NCBI GenBank assembly: GCA_023384025.1
Contig: JAHDXX010000041.1
Coordinates: 1-16,456 of the forward strand
Direction of reading: 5' to 3'
Source: Sphingomonadaceae bacterium
GTDB lineage: Bacteria; Pseudomonadota; Alphaproteobacteria; Sphingomonadales; Sphingomonadaceae
Length of the DNA: 16,456 nucleotides
A program made the position numbers and the translations under genes. The notes beneath the pieces were generated by a model. The model did no database searches and had not been told where the DNA came from. It was given only the letters and a program-made list of their open reading frames with translations. Each line of letters starts with the position of its first letter. Position 1 is the stretch's first letter. Below are positions 1-7,474 of the stretch, one piece after another.

Positions 1-2
1 TC

Positions 3-668
3 GACCGCGCGCTGGCTGCTTCGCCGACCGCCGATGCGACCCCGCTGTCGCTGTCGTTGCAGATCCTGCTGCTCATGGGGCTGCTCACCCTGCTGCCGGC
101 GATCGTGCTGATGATGACGAGCTTCACCCGCATCCTGATCGTGCTCTCGATCCTGCGGCAGGCGCTGGGCTTGCAGCAGAGCCCGCCGAACCAGGTGCTG
201 ATCGGCCTTGCGCTGTTCCTGTCCCTGTTCGTTATGGCGCCTACGCTGGCGCAGGTACAGGCGCTGGCCATTGACCCTTATGCTGCGGGAACCCTGTCAG
301 GCGAACAGGCGATTGCGGCGGCGGCGGAGCCTTTCCGCGCGTTCATGATGAGCCAGACGCGCGAAGCGAACCTTGCCATGTTTGCCGACATCGCGGGCGC
401 GGGCGCCTTTGCCGGGCCTGACGATGTGCCGTTCTCGATCCTGCTGCCGGCATTCGTGACCAGCGAGCTGGAGACCGCATTCCAGATCGGGTTCATGTTG
501 TTCCTGCCGTTCCTGGTCATCGACCTGGTCGTGGCCAGCGTGCTGATGAGCCTGGGCATGATGATGCTTTCGCCCACGATCGTCTCCTTGCCGTTCAAGC
601 TCCTGCTGTTCGTGCTGGTCGATGGCTGGGCGCTGCTGATGGGCAGCCTGGCGATGAGCTTTGGCTAG
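3..668 (+). CDS. fliP: Flagellar export gate protein FliP (5' partial)
   Basis: FliP is an inner-membrane component of the type III export gate, where it assembles with FliQ and FliR into the helical entry pore. The reading frame is open from the first bases of the window, so the true start and signal peptide lie upstream. A TTG at 57 could be taken for a start, but the in-frame residues before it (DRALAASPTADATPLS) look like the usual mature N-terminus. Family hallmarks are LPAIVLMMTSFTRILIVLSI, then PPNQVLIGLALFL, FMMSQTREANLAMFA, and the C-terminal run VTSELETAFQIGFM to PFKLLLFVLVDGW. Hydrophobic segments sit at the start, around the PPNQ region, and twice near the C-terminus. The stop is 11 bp before fliQ, and fliQ, fliR and flhB follow in the same direction as one operon. 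Confidence 0.97.
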   Translation, partial: DRALAASPTADATPLSLSLQILLLMGLLTLLPAIVLMMTSFTRILIVLSILRQALGLQQSPPNQVLIGLALFLSLFVMAPTLAQVQALAIDPYAAGTLSGEQAIAAAAEPFRAFMMSQTREANLAMFADIAGAGAFAGPDDVPFSILLPAFVTSELETAFQIGFMLFLPFLVIDLVVASVLMSLGMMMLSPTIVSLPFKLLLFVLVDGWALLMGSLAMSFG

Positions 669-679
669 GGGCACCGGCG

Positions 680-952
680 ATGAACGACGATGCCTCACTT
701 CTTTCGCTGATCGACCAGATGCTGTGGACCACGGCGCTGATTGCGGGGCCGATCCTGCTCGCCGCACTGGCGGTCGGCCTGGTGGTCGGGATCATTCAGG
801 CGGCCACCTCGGTCAACGAACAGACGCTCACATTCGTGCCGAAGCTGGCAGTGATCGCGCTGGTGATGGTGGTGATGGGTGGCTCCATGATGGCCTTGCT
901 GGGTGATTTCCTGCGCGAAATCTTTGCCCAGATCGGCACGCTGGCACGGTAA
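680..952 (+). CDS. fliQ: Flagellar export gate protein FliQ
   Basis: FliQ is a small gate subunit with two membrane helices that packs around the FliP-FliR core. The 90-residue product has the normal family length. Hydrophobic segments lie at about residues 15-40 and 52-77. Between them is the diagnostic stretch GIIQAATSVNEQTLTFVPK, close to the family pattern QAxTQxxExTLxFxPK. The ATG at 680 follows AGGGG with an 8-base spacer. The TAA stop shares one base with the ATG of fliR, so translation of the two is probably coupled. No odd features are visible. Confidence 0.97.
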   Translation: MNDDASLLSLIDQMLWTTALIAGPILLAALAVGLVVGIIQAATSVNEQTLTFVPKLAVIALVMVVMGGSMMALLGDFLREIFAQIGTLAR

Positions 953-1734
953 TGCAGGCTGCGACGATTGCCTTTGCGCTGTTCGAGCAGCAACTGCCCG
1001 AAGTGCTGTTCCTGTCGGTCCGGACCGGAGCGGCGATGCTGGCAGCTCCCCTGTTTGGCGCGATGAGCGTTCCGGTGCAGTTGCGGGCCTTCCTCGGTGT
1101 CGCGCTCGCGCTGTTCGTGCATCAGTGGATGCCGGTGCCAGCCTTGCCGGACTTGCTGAGCATGGCGGGCATGGTCGCGCTGGTGCAGGAAATCGTCATC
1201 GGCGTCATGCTCGGCTTCGTGTTGCAGATCGCCTTTGCCATCCCCCTGATCGCTGCGGAGCAGATTGCCGGGACGATGGGCATGGCCATGGCCACCTCGG
1301 TGGATCCGGCCAGCGGCTCGCAATCCGGCGCCATCGGTCAGATGTTCAGCCTGACGCTGATTTTCGTGTTTCTGGGTCTGGGCGCCCATTTGCTGTGGTT
1401 CGAGCTTCTGGTCGAAAGCTATCGCGCCCTGCCGCCCGGACCAGCGGGTTTGACGGCGGAGGCAATGCAGCGGATTCCCGCTTTCGGCGGCCAGATGCTG
1501 GCGACGGCGGCGGCGATTGCGCTGCCGGTCGTGCTGGTGCTGCTGCTGGTCCAGATTGCCACCGGGGTACTGAGCCGCTCTGCCCCTGCACTCAACCTGT
1601 TCGCGCTGGGTCTGCCGGCCGGGGTCCTTGCCGGGATTGCCGCCCTGATTGCTGTCCTGCCGGTCATACTGGAGCAGTTCGCTGACGTCTCCCGTATGGC
1701 GCTGGAACAGACTAGCGGAGTATTGCTGCCGTGA
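952..1734 (+). CDS. fliR: Flagellar export gate protein FliR
   Basis: FliR is the single-copy gate subunit that caps the FliP/FliQ pore and contacts FlhB. The 260-residue length matches the family. The protein is almost wholly hydrophobic, with about six membrane segments. Recognisable elements are the N-terminal VRTGAAMLAAPLFGAMSVPVQ, then VQEIVIGVMLGFVLQIAFA followed by AAEQIAGTMGMAMATSVDP, and near the C-terminus APALNLFALGLPAGVLAGI, which resembles the family motif P-x-x-N-x-F-x-x-G-x-P. The start overlaps the fliQ stop by one base. The stop TGA overlaps the GTG start of flhB as GTGA. This is the usual tight fliQ-fliR-flhB arrangement. Confidence 0.97.
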   Translation: MQAATIAFALFEQQLPEVLFLSVRTGAAMLAAPLFGAMSVPVQLRAFLGVALALFVHQWMPVPALPDLLSMAGMVALVQEIVIGVMLGFVLQIAFAIPLIAAEQIAGTMGMAMATSVDPASGSQSGAIGQMFSLTLIFVFLGLGAHLLWFELLVESYRALPPGPAGLTAEAMQRIPAFGGQMLATAAAIALPVVLVLLLVQIATGVLSRSAPALNLFALGLPAGVLAGIAALIAVLPVILEQFADVSRMALEQTSGVLLP

Positions 1735-2864
1735 GCGAGCAACCGGCCGGCGAAAAGACCTTTGCCCCTAGCGAGAAGCGCTTGCGTGATGCGACCCGCA
1801 AAGGTGACGTGCTGCGATCCAAGGAGCTCGCCACAGCCATCGCGACCGGTGCCGGGGTGGGGATGCTGGCGCTGGCCGGGCCGTGGCTCATGGCCGGGCT
1901 GGAAGAATCAATGCGTGCCGGAGTGACCTTCGACAAGGCCGATCTGGCCCGCTTTACCCCGCTGACCATGGTGGTTCTTGCGATGAAGGCGGTCCTGCTG
2001 CCGGTCCTCGCCATTGGCACAGTCGTGCTGCTGGCAACCGTGGTGTCGCAACTTGCGTTTGGCGAGGGGCGCTGGGTTGGTGCCAATATCGCGCCGAAGG
2101 CTTCGCGTCTCAATCCGGCGCAGGGTCTGGGCCGGATGTTCGGCGTCCACGGCCTGATCGAGCTGGGCAAGGGTCTGCTGAAGATTGGTCTTCTGGGCGG
2201 CCTGGCGTGGTGGTGGGCAATCGGGCAGCTTCCGGCCTTGCTGGGGCTGGGTCGCGGCGACCTGTCGACCCAGCTCGGCATGGCGTGGCACGCAGGGTTG
2301 CAACTGCTGGTGGTGCTGGTGGCCGGCCTTGTCCTGATCGCCATGGTTGACTGGCCGATCCAGTATGTCCGGCGGCAAAACCGCCTGAAGATGACCCACC
2401 AGGAAATGCGCGACGAGGCCAAGGAAGCGGAAGGCTCGCCTGAACGGCGCGCGGCCCAGCGCCAGCGCCAGCGCGAACTTGCCCGCGGCGGGGTGTCGCG
2501 CGCGGTCAAGGAAGCGCAATTCGTGCTGGTCAACCCGCAGCATTTCGCGGTTGCGCTTGCCTATGATCCCGCGATCGCTCCGGCACCGGTGGTCCTGGCC
2601 AAGGGGCGTGGGGAGAAGGCTCTCGCCATGCGCGAGCTGGCGGGCGAGTTTGCCGTGCCGGTGCTCGAATATCCGGCGCTGGCCCGCTCGGTCTATTTCA
2701 CCACCCGCGAAAACCAGGTGATCCGCGAGGAGCTGTATGTGGCAATCGCAGCCCTGGTCGCTTTCGTCATGGCGCTGAAGCGCGGCGACCACCCGCCGCG
2801 ACCGATGGTGGAGGTGCCGGTCGCCCTGCGGTTCGATGCCGAAGGGCGCCTCGCAAGGGGTTAA
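1731..2864 (+). CDS. flhB: Flagellar export switch protein FlhB, with NPQH at the cleavage site
   Basis: FlhB is the export-gate subunit that switches substrate class from rod/hook to filament after cleaving itself at a conserved NPTH sequence. The 377-residue protein has four hydrophobic segments (about 32-55, 80-110, 140-170, 187-210), then the linker that enters the cytoplasmic domain (RLKMTHQEMRDEAKEAEGSP). The cleavage region reads VLVNPQHFAVALAYDP, with N268, P269 and H271 kept but Thr replaced by Gln at 270. The scissile Asn-Pro pair is intact, so cleavage is still likely. The GTG start follows CGGAG by 10 bases and overlaps the fliR stop by 4 bp. A short tail continues after the normal end of the domain. 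The replaced residue is the only oddity. Confidence 0.96.
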   Translation: MSEQPAGEKTFAPSEKRLRDATRKGDVLRSKELATAIATGAGVGMLALAGPWLMAGLEESMRAGVTFDKADLARFTPLTMVVLAMKAVLLPVLAIGTVVLLATVVSQLAFGEGRWVGANIAPKASRLNPAQGLGRMFGVHGLIELGKGLLKIGLLGGLAWWWAIGQLPALLGLGRGDLSTQLGMAWHAGLQLLVVLVAGLVLIAMVDWPIQYVRRQNRLKMTHQEMRDEAKEAEGSPERRAAQRQRQRELARGGVSRAVKEAQFVLVNPQHFAVALAYDPAIAPAPVVLAKGRGEKALAMRELAGEFAVPVLEYPALARSVYFTTRENQVIREELYVAIAALVAFVMALKRGDHPPRPMVEVPVALRFDAEGRLARG

Positions 2865-2888
2865 GTTGGCGCTGCCTGCGTCGTTCTT
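2861..2888 (+). promoter_or_regulatory. Candidate FliA (sigma-28) promoter of fliD
   Basis: The sequence reads TTAA (2861-2864), a 15-base spacer, then GTCGTTCTT (2880-2888). The same layout occurs before flgM and before the MotA-like gene. It resembles the enterobacterial sigma-28 pattern TAAA-N15-GCCGATAA in position and in the G-x-CG start of the -10 element, but it is not identical. The last T is 6 bases before the fliD ATG, so transcription would begin at or next to the start codon. Assignment to FliA is inferred from the shared motif and the expected late expression of fliD. Confidence 0.45.
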
Positions 2889-2894
2889 AGCGGC

Positions 2895-4313
2895 ATGGAC
2901 AGCAGCACTTCATCGATCGTCTCGCGCCTCGGCGGCGGCAGCGGGGTGGACATGGTCCAGCTCGCCCGTGACCTTGCTGACGCGCGCTACGCAGCGCAGA
3001 TCGCCCGGCTTGAATCGCGCAACGAAGCTCTGGAAGCCCGCGTCTCTGCAGCCAGCCAGCTGCGCGGGCAATTCAGCCAGCTCGCTTCCGCTCTTGGCGA
3101 CCGGATCCGCACGGGCGACCTTGCGCCGCAGCCGAGCATCGGCAACCCGGGGGTGGCCGCCATCACGGTGGCACAGGGGGCCAACCCGCGCGGAAGCTAT
3201 GGCCTTGAAGTGACTCAGCTGGCCCGCGGCCAGATGCTGGCGCTGGCAGGCCCTTCCAACGCGGCCGATCCGGTTGGTGAAGGCACGCTGACAGTACGCT
3301 TCGGCACTGTCGCCAGCGGCACGTTCACCGCCGACGCAGGCCGCGACCCGCTCGAAATCACCGTCGCGGCTGGAGAGACACTGGCACAAGTGGCTGCACG
3401 GATCACGGTCGCCAATGCCGGGGTTACGGCCTATGTCGCCAATGGCACCAATGGCCCGGAACTAGTGCTGAAGGGCGGTGAGGGCGGGGCAAACGCCTTC
3501 GTTGTCGAGGTGACCAATACCGGGGCCGCAGGACCGATCGACAATCTCGGCTGGACACATGCCGGTGACAGCGGGCAGCTTCGCCAGAGCGCGCAGGATG
3601 CCGCTTTCCTGCTCGACACGGTGGCCATGACCAGCCCGACCAACCGCGTCACGGGCCTGCCCGAAGGGATGCAACTGGATTTGCGGGGGACCAACATCGG
3701 CGCGCCAACCACGATCGGCTTCGCTGACCGGACCGGCCAGGTGACAGCGGTGATGGGCGATTTCGTCGCTGCACTGAACGATATCGCCGGCCAGATCCGT
3801 GACCTCGGCGACCCGCTGGGCGGCGAACTGGGGGCAGACCCGGGCTTGCGGGCGCTGCGCAATGCCTTCTCCTCGTTGTCGAGCATCGACGTCATGCCCA
3901 ATGCGGCGAGCGGAGATCCGCGACGGCTGGGCGACCTTGGTCTGTCGCTCAACCGCGACGGCACTTTCCGTCTCGATACCGAGCGCTTGCAGCGCACGAT
4001 TGCGGAAAGCCCGAAAGGGGCGGCAGCCATGTTCACCACCGGCCTGTTCGGCGTGTTCGCGACACTCGACAAGCTGGCGCGAACCACCTCCGTCCGGGCC
4101 GATCCGGGATCGCTCGCGGGATCGGAAGCCCGCTACAATGCCCAGATTGCGCGCAACGAGGAAGCTCTGGAAAAGCTCGCCGAGCAGCAGGAGCGATTGC
4201 GCGAGCGGATGACCCGCGAATTCGTCGCGGCTGACCGCCGGGTTGCTTCGTCCAACTCCACGCTGTCATTCCTGCGGGCGCAGGTCGACATGTGGACTGC
4301 ACGGAACCAGTGA
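2895..4313 (+). CDS. fliD: Flagellar filament cap protein FliD (HAP2)
   Basis: FliD forms the cap at the filament tip under which exported flagellin folds. The 472-residue protein starts with a short disordered leader and the N-terminal FliD pattern (GGGSGVDMVQLARDLADARY, residues about 14-33). A predicted coiled coil follows (about 34-65), then a variable beta-rich middle with two domain-like repeats (residues 90-240), and the C-terminal FliD domain with LGDLGLSLNRDGTFRLD near 350. The C-terminal helical segment (about 405-470) is charged and heptad-like, as in other caps. No Shine-Dalgarno sequence is visible in the 30 bp before the ATG. The gene is followed one base later by a fliS-like gene, the usual fliDS pairing. 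Length and both terminal domains are normal. Confidence 0.93.
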   Translation: MDSSTSSIVSRLGGGSGVDMVQLARDLADARYAAQIARLESRNEALEARVSAASQLRGQFSQLASALGDRIRTGDLAPQPSIGNPGVAAITVAQGANPRGSYGLEVTQLARGQMLALAGPSNAADPVGEGTLTVRFGTVASGTFTADAGRDPLEITVAAGETLAQVAARITVANAGVTAYVANGTNGPELVLKGGEGGANAFVVEVTNTGAAGPIDNLGWTHAGDSGQLRQSAQDAAFLLDTVAMTSPTNRVTGLPEGMQLDLRGTNIGAPTTIGFADRTGQVTAVMGDFVAALNDIAGQIRDLGDPLGGELGADPGLRALRNAFSSLSSIDVMPNAASGDPRRLGDLGLSLNRDGTFRLDTERLQRTIAESPKGAAAMFTTGLFGVFATLDKLARTTSVRADPGSLAGSEARYNAQIARNEEALEKLAEQQERLRERMTREFVAADRRVASSNSTLSFLRAQVDMWTARNQ

Positions 4314-4314
4314 G

Positions 4315-4671
4315 ATGCTGGCCTTGCGCGATGATCCGGCAACCGCCTACCGCCGGGTGGAGTTCGATGCCCGGATCGAAGGCAGCAATGGCACGGGGTT
4401 GACCCGGCTGTGCCTTGAAAAGGCCATCAGCGAGATTGGTCAGGCCCGGTCAATAACGGATCGCACCTTGCGCGGCGAAGCGCTCGGGCGGGCCGGTTCG
4501 GCCTTGCTGGCCCTGATTGACGGGGTGGCACCGGACAATCCGCTGCGACGCCCCTTGTTGAGCTTCTATGGCGGGCTGCGCGCTCAGGTTCTGGCTGCGA
4601 TAGCCGCGCCGGATGCGACGCGCCTCGAACAGGTCGAGCGCGATCTCACGGACGTTCTGGCGCTGCTCTGA
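4315..4671 (+). CDS. fliS: Divergent FliS-like flagellin export chaperone
   Basis: FliS binds the C-terminus of unexported flagellin in the cytoplasm and prevents early polymerisation. The 118-residue product is slightly shorter than usual (about 130). It shows the family outline rather than strong identity. An N-terminal AYRRVEFDARIEGS resembles the AYxxVxxxxxxxxS block, then LTRLCLEKAISEIGQA stands for the LVxxLYDGAIxxLxxA helix, and LLSFYGGLRAQVLAAI matches the later helix with LYxYxxxxLxxA. The ATG at 4315 is one base after the fliD stop. The frame stays open upstream to 4243, but that part lies inside fliD. Placement right after fliD is the strongest argument. The gene ends 2 bp before the end of the convergent fliA gene. 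Confidence 0.8.
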   Translation: MLALRDDPATAYRRVEFDARIEGSNGTGLTRLCLEKAISEIGQARSITDRTLRGEALGRAGSALLALIDGVAPDNPLRRPLLSFYGGLRAQVLAAIAAPDATRLEQVERDLTDVLALL

Positions 4672-4673
4672 GC

Positions 4674-5399
4674 TCAGTCCGCCGGATCGAGCAGCCGTTC
4701 CTTGAGTTTTTGCAAGGCCTGGGCACGTAACTGGTGCACGCGCGGCACGCTGACCTCGAGCACCGCAGCGATCTCGGTCAGGTTGAGTTCCTCGACAAAG
4801 AACAGCTGGAGCAGCAGTTGCAGCCGTTCCGGCAATTCTCCCACGGCGTCTGCCAGTCGGGCATGGTCGTCGAGCGCGGCCAGCTGGGTGAAGGCGTCCG
4901 GGGTCTCATCAACGAGCGCCATTGAGCCATCGGCGAGACTGTCATCGAGCGTGACAAGCCGTGTCTGGTCCTGCTCCATCGCACGGACGGCTGCTTCGTC
5001 GCAACCCAGTGCTTCGCACAGCTCGGCAACGGTGGGGGCATGTCCGTTGAGCCCGGTCAGGCGTGCCACTGCGGCATCGTATTCGCGCCTACGCCTCACA
5101 GCGCCGCGGGAATCGGGCATTGTCCGCCGCACCAGGTCGACCATGGCACCGCGCACCCGCAGCTTGGCATAGGCAGCGAACCCGTCGTCGGGCTGGGGGC
5201 CGTGGCGGTGCGCACATTCGGTCAACGCCAGCAGACCGACCTGGATCAGGTCTTCCACTTCCACGCTGTCGCGGCCCATGTTGTGGACATGCCAGGCGGT
5301 GCGCCGGACCAGCGGCATGAAGCGGCGGACGCGTTCTTCCACCAGGTCGCGCGGTGTCGGGGGAATCGCGTCGGCAAAGTGACTGTGATCGTGTTTCAT
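4674..5399 (-). CDS. fliA: Flagellar sigma factor FliA (sigma-28)
   Basis: FliA directs RNA polymerase to late flagellar promoters and is held inactive by FlgM until the hook is complete. The 241-residue length is typical. Region 2 is clear: DLIQVGLLALTECAHRHGP followed by FAAYAKLRVRGAMVDLVRR. Region 3 follows (RREYDAAVARLTGLNGHAPTVAEL), then region 4 with LPERLQLLLQLFFVEELNLTEI and the helix-turn-helix AAVLEVSVPRVHQLRAQAL. The start codon overlaps the flhA stop as ATGA. The frame is open far upstream through flhA, but that is a shadow. It is the last gene of the transglycosylase-flhA-fliA operon behind a sigma-54 promoter, which would make FliA synthesis depend on RpoN. Confidence 0.95.
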   Translation of the reverse strand: MKHDHSHFADAIPPTPRDLVEERVRRFMPLVRRTAWHVHNMGRDSVEVEDLIQVGLLALTECAHRHGPQPDDGFAAYAKLRVRGAMVDLVRRTMPDSRGAVRRRREYDAAVARLTGLNGHAPTVAELCEALGCDEAAVRAMEQDQTRLVTLDDSLADGSMALVDETPDAFTQLAALDDHARLADAVGELPERLQLLLQLFFVEELNLTEIAAVLEVSVPRVHQLRAQALQKLKERLLDPAD

Positions 5400-7474
5400 G
5401 CGGCAAGCATCTCCGGTTCGGGTGCGGTCTGCGCCGCACCAATCACTTCCTTCACGTCGACCGGCTGGGTCACCGGCAACTCGTTGAGTGAGAGCACCAG
5501 TGCGCGCGGCACGCGGGTGCGCAGCAGGGCGGCCAGGGCGCGCCGCGCCGGGGGCTGGACTATCAGCGCCACCGGCCCGCCGGCCTCGGCCACGACGGTG
5601 GCCATGCGTTCGGCGACCATGCGCGCGCAGTCCGGGTCGATCAGCGGTTGTCCCGTGGCGGGATCGGCCATCCCGCCAAGGATCGCCGCTTCCAGCCCCG
5701 GATCGAGCGTTGTGACCGGCAAGGGCTGGTCCGGCGGGCAAACCTGCCCCACGATCCAGCCGCCAAGATCTGCCCGCACCAGATCGACCAGCGTGTTGAA
5801 ATCCTGCGTCTTCTGGAGTGCGAGCGCGAGTGCGGTGAACACCGGCCCCGGGTGGGACAGCGCAATACCGTCTGCCAGCAGCGCGCGCAGGAACCGGGTC
5901 AGTGCAGCAAGCGACATCGGTTCGGGCGTGATCGCTTCGACAAGGCCCGGCATCTTCTCGCGCAGGCCATCGAGCAGGGCGCGGACTTCTTCCGGACCGA
6001 GAAGTGCATCGATCCGCGCCAGCAGCAACTGGTTCAGATGGGTAGCGATGACCGTACCGGGGTCGACAACCAGATAGCCTTCGGCAATCGCCAGTTCGCG
6101 GTTGGCCGGTTCGATCCACAGTGCCGGACAATGGAAGCTGGGATCGTGCGTCGCATCGCCCGGGATCGCAGTGCCCTGGGGCACCTCGCCGGTATCGATC
6201 GCCAGCAACCGGTCCGGCCGGACTTCGCCCTGACCCAGAGTGACGCCGCCCAGACGCACGCGGTAACCTTGCGGGGTAAGTTCGAGCGCGTCGGCCACCC
6301 GCAGCTGCGGCAGCACGAAGCCGAACTGGCGTGACAGCTGCTTGCGGATGCCGGTCAGGCGTGGCAGCAGTGGTGCCTTGCGCGCTTCGTCGACCAGATG
6401 GACGAGCGCGTAGCCCAGCTCGAGCGAGACCAGCGTGTGATCGGTGACATCCTCGATCCCGAACTGGTCTGGCGGGCGTTCGTCCAGGGCAAAGGCAGGA
6501 GCGGGCGGCGCGGCGGCGCGTTGGCGCAGACGGTGCCAGACGAACAGGCAGACAGCGGAGGCCGGCAGGAACAGCGTCTGCGGCATCGCGGGGATCAGTC
6601 CGATCGCGCCCAGCACCAGCGCCACCGGCAGCCAGCCCTTGGGTTCGGCCACCTGCCCGCCTATCTGGCCGACCAGATCGCGGGTGTCGGTTACCCGCGT
6701 AACAATCGCGGCAGCGGCAATCGACAGCAGCAGCGCGGGCACCTGCGCCACCAGCGCGTCACCCACGGCTAGCGTAACATAGGCTGCGCCTGCCTCAGCC
6801 GCGCCCATGTCGTGGGCGATCATGCCAAGCGCGAAGCCGCCGATCACATTGACGCCGAGAATGAGCAGACCGGCGATGGCATCGCCCTTCACAAACTTCG
6901 ATGCACCGTCCATCGAACCGTAGAAATCGGCTTCCACCGCCACTTCGGCGCGGCGCTTGCGTGCTTCGTCAGTAGTCAACAGGCCGGCTGCAATGTCGGC
7001 ATCGATCGCCATCTGCTTGCCCGGAAGCGCGTCGAGCACGAAGCGGGCCGAGACCTCGGAAATCCGCCCGGCGCCCTTGGTCACCACCACCAGGTTGATA
7101 ATCAGCAGGATCGCAAACACGAACAGGCCAACCGCGAAATTGCCGCCGATCAGGAACTCGGCAAAGCTGGCAATCACTTGCCCGGCGGCTTCCTGGCCTT
7201 CGTGGCCGTTGACCAGCACCACCCGCGTCGAGGCGACATTGAGCGCGAGCCGCAGCAGGGTCGCAAACAGGAGCACCGTAGGGAAAGAGGAGAAGTCGAG
7301 CGGCTTTTGCGCGTTCAGGGCCGTGGTCAGGATGACCACCGAAATGGCAAGATTGAGTACGAAGAACACGTCGAGCAGCATCGCCGGGATCGGCAGCACC
7401 ATCAGCACGATCAGCGCGAGGATGCCCGCGGGCAGGGCAAAGGTGCCGGGGACGGATGACAGGCGCTGCATCAC
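5396..7474 (-). CDS. flhA: Flagellar export gate protein FlhA
   Basis: FlhA is the large export-gate protein that forms a nonameric ring, couples export to the proton motive force and docks chaperone-substrate complexes. The 692-residue length is normal. The first 320 residues or so hold about eight membrane helices. The FHIPEP signature is at about 137-160 (GRISEVSARFVLDALPGKQ and following), then EARKRRAEVAVEADFYGSMD. The remaining half is the soluble C-terminal domain. Two adjacent starts are possible: GTG at 7474, 9 bases after AGGAG, and ATG at 7471, 12 bases after it. I use the GTG for its spacing. Either start overlaps the transglycosylase stop. The stop overlaps the fliA start. Confidence 0.97.
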   Translation of the reverse strand: MMQRLSSVPGTFALPAGILALIVLMVLPIPAMLLDVFFVLNLAISVVILTTALNAQKPLDFSSFPTVLLFATLLRLALNVASTRVVLVNGHEGQEAAGQVIASFAEFLIGGNFAVGLFVFAILLIINLVVVTKGAGRISEVSARFVLDALPGKQMAIDADIAAGLLTTDEARKRRAEVAVEADFYGSMDGASKFVKGDAIAGLLILGVNVIGGFALGMIAHDMGAAEAGAAYVTLAVGDALVAQVPALLLSIAAAAIVTRVTDTRDLVGQIGGQVAEPKGWLPVALVLGAIGLIPAMPQTLFLPASAVCLFVWHRLRQRAAAPPAPAFALDERPPDQFGIEDVTDHTLVSLELGYALVHLVDEARKAPLLPRLTGIRKQLSRQFGFVLPQLRVADALELTPQGYRVRLGGVTLGQGEVRPDRLLAIDTGEVPQGTAIPGDATHDPSFHCPALWIEPANRELAIAEGYLVVDPGTVIATHLNQLLLARIDALLGPEEVRALLDGLREKMPGLVEAITPEPMSLAALTRFLRALLADGIALSHPGPVFTALALALQKTQDFNTLVDLVRADLGGWIVGQVCPPDQPLPVTTLDPGLEAAILGGMADPATGQPLIDPDCARMVAERMATVVAEAGGPVALIVQPPARRALAALLRTRVPRALVLSLNELPVTQPVDVKEVIGAAQTAPEPEMLAA

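Noticed and set aside
167..181. GG-N10-GC match inside fliP
   Set aside because: Only the invariant pairs and a few further bases fit, and it lies in coding sequence within an operon. Such matches are expected by chance at this GC content.
278..767. Long minus-strand open frames opposite fliP and other export genes
   Set aside because: They have no family features and mirror codon bias of high-GC coding DNA on the other strand.
941..956. TGGCACG-GTAA-TGC at the fliQ-fliR junction
   Set aside because: The GG to GC spacing is 9 bases and the site is in translated, overlapping genes.
2868..2879. GG...GC pair upstream of fliD as a sigma-54 promoter
   Set aside because: The pairs are 8 bases apart instead of 10, and transcription would start at about 2891 with no leader.
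5400..6131. Upstream extension of the fliA frame (open to 6131)
   Set aside because: It is an out-of-frame shadow of flhA on the same strand. The FliA start at 5399 overlaps the flhA stop in the usual way.
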